The position numbers and the translations under genes were made by a program. Below the pieces are notes generated by a model. The model was not told the origin of the DNA, did no database searches, and saw nothing but the letters and a program-made list of their open reading frames with translations. DNA of 20,257 bases from SAT2750 sp964476375. GTDB taxonomy: Bacteria; Planctomycetota; Planctomycetia; Pirellulales; Pirellulaceae. Positions 14,529-20,257 of the stretch are shown in pieces. The stretch covers positions 1-20,257 of the forward strand of contig CAYYZW010000335.1 of NCBI GenBank assembly GCA_964476375.1, given 5' to 3'. How positions within the stretch are numbered: position 1 is the first letter of the stretch; every line of letters starts with the position of its first letter.

Positions 14529-16775
14529 ATGGCCAAACAGAAGTCCCATGGGCGTGTAAAACATCGGCGGTCATTCAATATGCGCCGGTGGATTCAACAG
14601 CATAAGATGGCCGTTTTTGTGTCGCTGACCGTCATCTGTATGGGCGCATTCGTTATCGGGCCATCCCTGCAGACTTTCATGGACCAGCCCGGAGGCCTGG
14701 CCGATGGAACACGTGTCGTGGTCTGGAAAGGGGGAAGCCTGACCCAGTCCCAGTTGCAGGCAATGCAGTCTGCTGAATCCCAGACCAGGTCCTTTCTGCG
14801 TGTCCTGGCAGACAGAACCACCAGCAAGGGGGGAAGCCCCACTGACCGTTTTGGACTGGCCAGTGGGCAGTTCAGTTCCAGCCCACGCCAGCTGCTCAGC
14901 AAACGACTTCTGGCAGACCAGGCAAAACAATTGGGAATCGTCGTGAGCGATGACATGATCCGGGATTACCTGGGAACACTCACCGACGGCAGGCTGTCCA
15001 ATGCTGAGGTCGTGGCCGCCATGGACGACACCGTCTCGATTGGATTTTCCGAGCGACAGCTTTTTACACAGATGCGAATGGAAATCCTCAGCATCCAGAT
15101 GCAAATGCTGGCCGAAAGCGGGTTTCCCAGGCTTCCCACACCTGCGGATGCGTGGAACTACCACAACCAGCTCAACCGCCGTGTGACGGCAGAAATGCTC
15201 CCCGTCTCCATCCAGGAGTTCCGTTCTGAGGTGGGAACTCCCACCGCCACACAGGAGCGGGAAATTTATGAGAAATTCAAAAACACCCATCGACAGGGCG
15301 GAGTGCCTGGCTATACGACGCCATGGAAAATGGGATTCCAGTTTGTAACGGCCGACCTGTCCGACTTTCAGAAAGAAGAAACCGAGCGAATCAAGCCAAC
15401 CGTCACCGACGAAGAAATCGAAGAATACTACAACACGAATATTTCGCTTTACAAGAAACCCAAATCGCTCGACGACATTGACGAGCCCGAGGACAAGCCG
15501 GAAGAAACTCCTGAGGACAAGCCGGAAGAGGCTCCCGAGGACAAGCCGGAAGAGGCTGCCGGGGAGGGACCTGCGGAGGAGCCGAAGGATGAATATTACA
15601 CGCTGGAAGAAAAAAAAGAGGAAATCCGGGAGACCGTGGCACGCGAAAAGGCTTCTGAACCAGCTCGCAAGAAGATGCTCGCCACGATCGATGCGGTCGA
15701 AGAGATCATGCTGAACTACATCCTGGATGAAGAGCAGCTCGCCCAGCGGAAGATTGAGGAGGGGGACACAGACGACGATGGTGAGCTTCAGATCATCGCC
15801 GACGCCGCTGTGGCCATGGCCGGCTGGGACATCAACGGGGATGGGGCAATCGACGTCAACGAGATGATGGAATATCTCAAGACCGAAACGGCCAGTGATG
15901 CACCCGACCTGGCCAAGGCAGCCAGCGCCCACCCCCTGCTGACACATGGTGAGACAGGCGAAATTGATATCAGCCAACTCCAGCGTGCCATGCAGAGTTC
16001 ACCGGAAGACGACGAGCCTGACTGGTACAAGCTGGCACGCACAACGACTTTTGATTTCAGCAATCAGCAGTTCCGTCAAATCCCGATATTCCTGCAACTG
16101 GCCTTTTCCAGCGATGATCGCTACCAGTCCGAGAAACTCGTCCTTCCGTCACCCCAGTTTGCCAACCAGATCTTCATCTACTGGCGAACAACCGTGAGGC
16201 AACCCCAGCTCCGTACGTTTGAGGATGCCAGGGCAGATATTCAGGATGACTGGGTCACCATCGAGGCCGCCAAGATGATGGAGGATAAAACCGGCAAGCT
16301 GGCAGAGGTGGCTGCGGAGGATGGCACCCTCTCACTTGGAGATTCACTGAAGGACAAAAAATACTGCAATGTTGAGCAGCTATTTGAAACACTTCCTTTT
16401 TCCTTTCTCTCCTCAGGCATGACACCGCTTGGAGGTAACCAGGGAGGCCTGGGGACCATCACCCGCATCGAGAACGGGGATCCGGTCAAGGATGTGACCG
16501 CTGATTTCATGAAAAAGATCTTTCAACTTCAGCCAGGTGAAACGACAGCCGTGATGGACAGTCGCCGTCAAACGGCTTACGTGGTCCGGTTGATCGCGGA
16601 CATTTCCCAGGAGGATCTTCGTCGCGAGAGCTTTGCCATAGACAGTCAGCAGGGGCTTGATAACCGCTTGATTCAACTGGGCAGGCAGGATCGCATGACG
16701 ATGTTTAATGACTGGCTCACCCAGTTTCTGGATGATCTCGATGTGGATTGGAAAGTCAATCCGGACGCCAACTAG
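14529..16775 (+). CDS. Membrane-anchored SurA/PpiD-like protein with acidic repeat and EF-hand
   Basis: A 748-residue protein with a basic head (residues 1-26), one transmembrane anchor (~27-47) and a long periplasmic part. Residues ~120-240 resemble the SurA/PpiD N-terminal chaperone domain (LLSKRLLADQAKQLGIVVSD, then a D...RDYL helix). Residues 320-343 are three copies of PEDKPEE[T/A], in a charged linker. Residues 434-445 form a complete EF-hand loop (DINGDGAIDVNE), and 413-424 an incomplete one (DTDDDGEL...). The C-terminal third keeps a domain-swapped look (residues ~520-740) but I find no parvulin (PPIase) active-site core, so isomerase activity is doubtful. The family role, assisting folding of exported proteins at the inner membrane, is inference. 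The stop overlaps that of convergent nfo. Confidence 0.75.
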   Translation: MAKQKSHGRVKHRRSFNMRRWIQQHKMAVFVSLTVICMGAFVIGPSLQTFMDQPGGLADGTRVVVWKGGSLTQSQLQAMQSAESQTRSFLRVLADRTTSKGGSPTDRFGLASGQFSSSPRQLLSKRLLADQAKQLGIVVSDDMIRDYLGTLTDGRLSNAEVVAAMDDTVSIGFSERQLFTQMRMEILSIQMQMLAESGFPRLPTPADAWNYHNQLNRRVTAEMLPVSIQEFRSEVGTPTATQEREIYEKFKNTHRQGGVPGYTTPWKMGFQFVTADLSDFQKEETERIKPTVTDEEIEEYYNTNISLYKKPKSLDDIDEPEDKPEETPEDKPEEAPEDKPEEAAGEGPAEEPKDEYYTLEEKKEEIRETVAREKASEPARKKMLATIDAVEEIMLNYILDEEQLAQRKIEEGDTDDDGELQIIADAAVAMAGWDINGDGAIDVNEMMEYLKTETASDAPDLAKAASAHPLLTHGETGEIDISQLQRAMQSSPEDDEPDWYKLARTTTFDFSNQQFRQIPIFLQLAFSSDDRYQSEKLVLPSPQFANQIFIYWRTTVRQPQLRTFEDARADIQDDWVTIEAAKMMEDKTGKLAEVAAEDGTLSLGDSLKDKKYCNVEQLFETLPFSFLSSGMTPLGGNQGGLGTITRIENGDPVKDVTADFMKKIFQLQPGETTAVMDSRRQTAYVVRLIADISQEDLRRESFAIDSQQGLDNRLIQLGRQDRMTMFNDWLTQFLDDLDVDWKVNPDAN
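15486..15557 (+). repeat. Three 24-bp tandem repeats coding PEDKPEE[T/A]
   Basis: Three in-frame 24-bp units begin at 15486, 15510 and 15534 and differ only at a few positions (C/T in the first codon, AAACT versus GGCT at the end). They encode an acidic octapeptide in the PpiD-like protein. The near-identity suggests recent unit duplication, and copy number may vary between strains. Confidence 0.9.
16772..16775. other. Overlapping convergent stop codons (CTAG)
   Basis: The four-base palindrome CTAG supplies the TAG of the PpiD-like gene on + (16773-16775) and the TAG of nfo on - (16772-16774). The two genes therefore share two bases and leave no room for an intergenic terminator. Confidence 0.95.
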
Positions 16776-17665
16776 CTCGCTGGGGGAGCGTCCTTCCCAC
16801 CAGGAGCATGTTCTTTCCTGAGTTCCCTGAGCGTGGTCAGATTAATCTTGTCCCAGGGTCGTCGACGGTATGTCCCCTTGGGCGTTTCCAGGTACATCGG
16901 GCGATCCTGAAACCGTGAATCATTGGCCAGGTAACGGAAAGGCTCCAGCCTCATTTCTCCCTGACCGATATTCTCTTGCCGGTCCACACGACTTCCGCAG
17001 GGACGCTTGCTGTCATTGAGGTGAAATGCCCTTAGCTTCCTCAGGCCGATGGTACGCTGAAATTTCCGCCACATCGCCAGGTACTGTTTTTCCGTCTGCA
17101 TCGCGTACCCGGCGGCAAAAACGTGGCAGGTGTCCAGGCAAATACCAACCTGGTCGGGACTGCTGGTGGCGTCGAGCATGCCGGCCAGCTGTTCAAACTT
17201 CCAGCCCAGGTTGGTCCCCTGGCCGGCGGTTGTTTCCAACAGGCACCGGGAGGACAATGTTTTCACCTGCCGGTGGATCTCGTCAAGGGCCTTGCCAATT
17301 CGCCTGATCCCCACTTCTTCACTACTGCTGGTATAGGATCCCGGATGCACGACAACATAGGGAATACCGAGCCTGTCCGCTCGTTCAAGCTCAATGACCA
17401 TGGCATCGATCGACTTTTTCCAGAGCTCGGCATCGGGACTGGCCAGGTTAATGAGGTAGGAGGCATGAGAGAGTACGTGCGCGATCCCGGAGTCCTCCAG
17501 CGCCTGCCGGAACAACGTCACATCCTCATCCTCGATCGGCCGTGCAGCCCACTGGTTATTGTTCTTGGTAAACAGCTGGACACAGTCACAGCCATGATCC
17601 CGGGCCGCTTCCACGGCACGGTAATAACCCCCGGCGATCGACATGTGGGCACCCAGGATTGTCAT
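16772..17665 (-). CDS. nfo: Endonuclease IV (AP endonuclease), with altered zinc-ligand motif
   Basis: Endonuclease IV cuts DNA 5' of abasic sites and trims damaged 3' ends, using three zinc ions. The TIM-barrel motifs are present: LGAHMSIAGG, SHASYLINLAS, VVHPGSY, LLETTAGQGTNLG, CLDTCHVFAAGY, AFHLNDSK and MYLETP. These supply equivalents of E. coli His69, His109, Glu145, Asp179, His182, His216 and Glu261. The Zn3 motif usually reads VDRH, but here it is VDRQENIG, with Gln230 (codon at 16976-16978) where E. coli has His231. Length (297 aa) is normal. The ATG at 17665 overlaps the TGA of the upstream gene (ATGA), so the two are coupled. Confidence 0.94.
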   Translation of the reverse strand: MTILGAHMSIAGGYYRAVEAARDHGCDCVQLFTKNNNQWAARPIEDEDVTLFRQALEDSGIAHVLSHASYLINLASPDAELWKKSIDAMVIELERADRLGIPYVVVHPGSYTSSSEEVGIRRIGKALDEIHRQVKTLSSRCLLETTAGQGTNLGWKFEQLAGMLDATSSPDQVGICLDTCHVFAAGYAMQTEKQYLAMWRKFQRTIGLRKLRAFHLNDSKRPCGSRVDRQENIGQGEMRLEPFRYLANDSRFQDRPMYLETPKGTYRRRPWDKINLTTLRELRKEHAPGGKDAPPAS

Positions 17666-18153
17666 TCCGCCTCCGTGTCGCCCACCACTTCCAGTTCATC
17701 GCCAAAGTGCGCCAGCGCCTGAACGGGATCCAGGTTGTACAGAATGCGTCCATCGGTAAACCACTGTCCGCCGTCATGAAGGAAAACCGCGGTTCCAGCT
17801 CGCAGGTTTCCAACTGCTTCCACGTCCTCCATGTCGCCCCCCTCGATGGCCGCAAACTGGATCGTGATGCCGACAAGGGCTCGCATCTGGCCATGATGGC
17901 GGTCACGTGCAAATGTCACTTCGGATTCAAATTCGCACTGCACCCATTCCAGGCCTCGGGGTTTCCCACTACTGGAGGCCTGTTCAAAGTACTGCTGCTG
18001 GAGCGACTCGCGATTTTCCATGAAGACCAGCCGGCGCTGGTCCAGAACGATCCGTGCTTTCCGTCGTTGGATCCCGCGATGGAGCGAGAGCGACAGCCCC
18101 AGCCCGGCAACTGCCAGCACTGCCAGGCTCACGTAGATAATGGTGGTCAGCAT
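17662..18153 (-). CDS. Uncharacterised protein with one N-terminal membrane anchor
   Basis: A 163-residue product starting at ATG 18153. Residues ~4-24 are a transmembrane segment (IIYVSLAVLAVAGLGLSLSL), followed by a basic stretch (HRGIQRRKARIV), which predicts an N-out/C-in or signal-anchor topology. The soluble remainder alternates hydrophobic and charged residues, with ALVGITIQFAAIEGGDME and GTAVFLHDGGQWFTDGRIL as its most distinctive parts. I do not recognise the family. It lies 24 bp downstream of the DJ-1 gene and overlaps nfo by 4 bp, so it is part of the same transcript. Coding status is supported by tight packing and codon use; function unknown. Confidence 0.78.
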   Translation of the reverse strand: MLTTIIYVSLAVLAVAGLGLSLSLHRGIQRRKARIVLDQRRLVFMENRESLQQQYFEQASSSGKPRGLEWVQCEFESEVTFARDRHHGQMRALVGITIQFAAIEGGDMEDVEAVGNLRAGTAVFLHDGGQWFTDGRILYNLDPVQALAHFGDELEVVGDTEAE

Positions 18154-18177
18154 GAGATCCTCTGCATGGTCCGGGTA

Positions 18178-18747
18178 TCACTCCAGCAATTCCAGGAACC
18201 GGGCAATCCAGGCGGGGTGAGCTGGCCAGGCGGGCGCGGTGACCAGGTTCCCATCCACATGGGCATTGTCGAAGTCCTCATTATTGGGAATGTACTCGCC
18301 ACCTGCCTGCTCGACATCAGGGCCCACCGCCGGATAGCAGCTACACTGGCGACCGGCAAGGATCCCAGCGGCGGCCAGGATCTGGGGTCCGTGACAGATC
18401 GCGGCGATCGGTTTCCCTGCCAGGTCGATGGCCCGGACAACCTCCAGGACTCGCTCATCCAGCCTCAGGTACTCTGGAGCCCGCCCCCCGGGGATTACCA
18501 GCGCGTCGTACTGTTCTGGGTCGACAGCGTCAAAATCGGCGGTGAGGCGAAAGTTGTGTCCTCTTTTCTCACTATAGGTCTGCTCGCCTTCAAAATCATG
18601 GATCGCGGTAGCGACGGTCTCTCCCGCCTTTTTCCCGGGACAGACCGCATCCACCTGGTGTCCCACCATCAACAGCATCTGGAAGGGGACCATGGCCTCG
18701 TAATCTTCCACGTAATCACCGACCAGCATGAGGATTTTTCGTGACAT
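18178..18747 (-). CDS. DJ-1/PfpI family protein
   Basis: The 189-residue protein has the DJ-1/PfpI fold: KILMLVGDYVEDYEAMVPFQ at the N-terminus, DALVIPGGRAPEYLRLDERV, then the nucleophile-elbow Cys118 in AAICHGPQILAAAG, and DGNLVTAPAWPAHPAWIARFL at the end. Glu14 or Glu17 in DYVEDYE is the likely partner of the cysteine. Members include PfpI-type peptidases, glyoxalase III/deglycase-like enzymes and redox sensors; the DGNLVTA.AWP ending resembles the DJ-1d/glyoxalase III branch, but activity cannot be assigned. ATG 18747 is chosen because AAAGGAA lies 7 bases upstream and homology starts at once; an upstream in-frame start at 18777 adds only ten residues. It follows the metal permease-regulator gene by 47 bp. 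Confidence 0.88.
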   Translation of the reverse strand: MSRKILMLVGDYVEDYEAMVPFQMLLMVGHQVDAVCPGKKAGETVATAIHDFEGEQTYSEKRGHNFRLTADFDAVDPEQYDALVIPGGRAPEYLRLDERVLEVVRAIDLAGKPIAAICHGPQILAAAGILAGRQCSCYPAVGPDVEQAGGEYIPNNEDFDNAHVDGNLVTAPAWPAHPAWIARFLELLE

Positions 18748-18794
18748 TCTCTGGTTCCTTTCGTGGCACGATCCCATGCCCGGGGCGGGACAAC

Positions 18795-20257
18795 CTACTG
18801 GAGCCGCACGATAATGGCATCGGCACCCTCATGATCCACTTCCAGTTCTGCTGGCCTGTCATCCTCCGCCAGCGAGAACAGGATGGTCCAGGTCTCTCCC
18901 TGGTCACGTCGAGGCCCCACATGAATGATGGTACCGACTGGCAGCTTCCTGCCTAGTCCCGGGTCGTTGACTCTGAGGACTTCCCCCGAGTTTCCTTCCC
19001 GCAGTATGGCCAGTGGAACTTCACGACCTGAAACAAGGTCGACAAAATCCTCGGGAATCTCAGCTCCATGGGGATCGGTCAGGGGATGACCGAGCTTGTC
19101 ATCAAGGTAGTCCACGACCGCTTCATCATGAACGTGTTCCAGCTCATGGGCCCTGCCGTGCAGTTCCTCACCGGGCATCCCCAGTTGTTCAAGGTAGGTT
19201 TCCCACAGCCGGTGTGCTCGCAACAGCCGGCGTGCCTCTCGAAGTCCATCACCGGTCAGTTGCAGGATATCCCCCTCGACCGTCAGGAGTTCCTGTTTTT
19301 CCAGGGAACGAACCGCCCGCCGAATCGATTTCTCGCGACCATCCACGTAATTGAGAACGGTTGCCAGTGGCACCTGCTGTCCGGATCCTCGCATCACGGA
19401 CCCCAGCACATCCTCTATCAGCGGCTGTGGAATCGATGTACGACGGCGAATCCAGTCTGCCAGCAGGCCATAACGGGGGGCCACGATAAAGACGACCATG
19501 AACTGGAGTGAGGCGGCCACCACGATCGAGGACCCGGGAGCCACGCTCATGTACTCGGAAAACCCGTAGCCCATCAGGAAACTCGTCCAGCCGAAAACTG
19601 CCGAGAGGGCGATCATCCGGGAGAGCCGGTTGCAGAGCAGGTAGGCGGTGGCCGCCGGGGTGATCAGCAATCCGACAACCAGGATCACTCCCACCACGCT
19701 GACCCCACTTACCACGACCAGCGAGGTGCATGTGGTCAGCAGGTAGTCCAGGGCCACGACCGGGACACCGATCGAGGCAGCCATCACCCGGTCGAAAGTA
19801 ATCAGCTGCAGCGATCGAAAGAAAAGGATCACCATGGCGATCACGAACCCTGCTACCGCTGCCATAACCCAGAGATCCGCATCGCTGACCGCTAGTACCT
19901 GGCCGGTAACAAAATGTGCCAGGTCGATATGGATATCAGCGCTATTGAGCGAGGCCAGCAGGCCCCCGAAAGCAAAAACGCCGGTGTACATGATGCCAAT
20001 AATCGCGCTCTCCTTGACCCGCGAGTAATGCGAGACAAAGGTCACCAGCCCGACAGTGACGAAGCCGGAGAGCACTGAACCGACAAGCACGGCAATGGCG
20101 TACCACTGGGAATGGTCTTGTATATCAACCCCCACGCCCTTTCTCATGAAAAGGTACCCGCAGACCACACCCGCCAGCATCGCATGGGCTACCGCATCGG
20201 CCAGGAAGGCGGTTCCACGGAGAATGATGAAGCAGCCAATCACACCACAAACGGTGG
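18795..20257 (-). CDS. Metal ABC transporter permease fused to DtxR-type repressor and FeoA-like domain (YtgCR-like), 5' end truncated
   Basis: The frame is open to the right edge, so the start lies beyond the window; at least 486 residues are seen. The first ~270 are an ABC-3 family permease (Mn/Zn/Fe): GCFIILRGTAFLADAVAHAMLAG, several TM segments, and VVVGLLITPAATAYLL. After APRYGLLADWIRRR there is a short linker, then a winged-helix region from about 19430. Next comes the DtxR metal and dimer domain: RAHRLWETYL, then HGRAHELEH and LGHPLTDPHG (about 19050-19225). In DtxR terms the ligands would be His79, Glu83, His98, His102, Glu105, His106. A FeoA/SH3-like domain (REGNSGEVLRV...) ends the chain. 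This matches chlamydial YtgCR, in which the repressor part is proteolytically released. Partner ATPase and binding-protein genes should lie to the right. Confidence 0.9.
   Translation of the reverse strand, partial: TVCGVIGCFIILRGTAFLADAVAHAMLAGVVCGYLFMRKGVGVDIQDHSQWYAIAVLVGSVLSGFVTVGLVTFVSHYSRVKESAIIGIMYTGVFAFGGLLASLNSADIHIDLAHFVTGQVLAVSDADLWVMAAVAGFVIAMVILFFRSLQLITFDRVMAASIGVPVVALDYLLTTCTSLVVVSGVSVVGVILVVGLLITPAATAYLLCNRLSRMIALSAVFGWTSFLMGYGFSEYMSVAPGSSIVVAASLQFMVVFIVAPRYGLLADWIRRRTSIPQPLIEDVLGSVMRGSGQQVPLATVLNYVDGREKSIRRAVRSLEKQELLTVEGDILQLTGDGLREARRLLRAHRLWETYLEQLGMPGEELHGRAHELEHVHDEAVVDYLDDKLGHPLTDPHGAEIPEDFVDLVSGREVPLAILREGNSGEVLRVNDPGLGRKLPVGTIIHVGPRRDQGETWTILFSLAEDDRPAELEVDHEGADAIIVRLQ

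Noticed and set aside
14571..15977. 468-codon open frame on the minus strand, fully inside the PpiD-like gene
   Set aside because: Its translation is rich in Val, Leu, Phe and His with no domain. It is explained by the GC-rich, Glu/Asp-rich coding of the opposite strand. The plus-strand frame has a TM anchor, EF-hand and ribosome-binding site.
17659..18744. 361-codon plus-strand frame across the single-TM and DJ-1 genes
   Set aside because: It spans two minus-strand genes, one with a clear DJ-1 fold, and has no domain.
1..20257. Search by eye for tRNA, rRNA, CRISPR repeats, transposase, integrase or att-site repeats
   Set aside because: None was seen; all long frames resolve to housekeeping or conserved genes, and no regular repeat-spacer array exists.

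Overview
The window is a GC-rich (roughly 60 % by eye), densely coded bacterial chromosome segment. It has no rRNA, tRNA, CRISPR array, insertion sequence or phage gene that I can recognise. Gene content points to the PVC superphylum, most likely a planctomycete. The clues are a tiny lipoprotein ending in an HGG motif, many GTG starts, a long SurA/PpiD-like protein carrying an EF-hand, and a metal-ABC permease fused to a DtxR-type repressor as in chlamydial YtgCR. This assignment is inference from remembered family distributions, not a search result.

Region 1 (3-7078, all +) is a tight directional run: a DUF309 fragment, folE, an eight-TM protein, a zinc-ribbon membrane protein, a 1018-aa YdiJ-like FAD/Fe-S dehydrogenase, then moaD, moaE and moaA. 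Gaps are small and two junctions are 4-bp ATGA overlaps. FolE and MoaA both start from GTP, for pterin and molybdopterin respectively. A YkgJ-family cysteine-cluster gene (7099-7512, -) converges on moaA.

Region 2 (7513-8870) is an AT-rich spacer of about 470 bp. It holds a near-consensus sigma70 promoter, repeated GAGTC words, a dyad element and a possible 34-codon ORF, followed by an HU-family gene with an acidic tail and a 72-aa lipoprotein. Region 3 (9039-11399, +) is housekeeping: pyrD (class 1B type), trpS and acpS. topA (-) converges on acpS.

Region 4 (14178-16775) is a 351-bp divergent spacer and a 748-aa membrane-anchored SurA/PpiD-like protein. That protein lacks a visible parvulin domain and carries an acidic octapeptide repeat and an EF-hand. 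Its stop codon overlaps the stop of convergent nfo.

Region 5 (16772-20257, all -) reads, in transcription order: metal permease-DtxR/FeoA fusion (5' end off the window), DJ-1/PfpI protein, single-TM protein, endonuclease IV. Metal import and sensing, a DJ-1 protein and AP-site repair together suggest a metal/oxidative-stress group. The strongest leads are the permease-repressor fusion, an apparent zinc-ligand substitution in endonuclease IV, the EF-hand chaperone and the structured spacer before HU.
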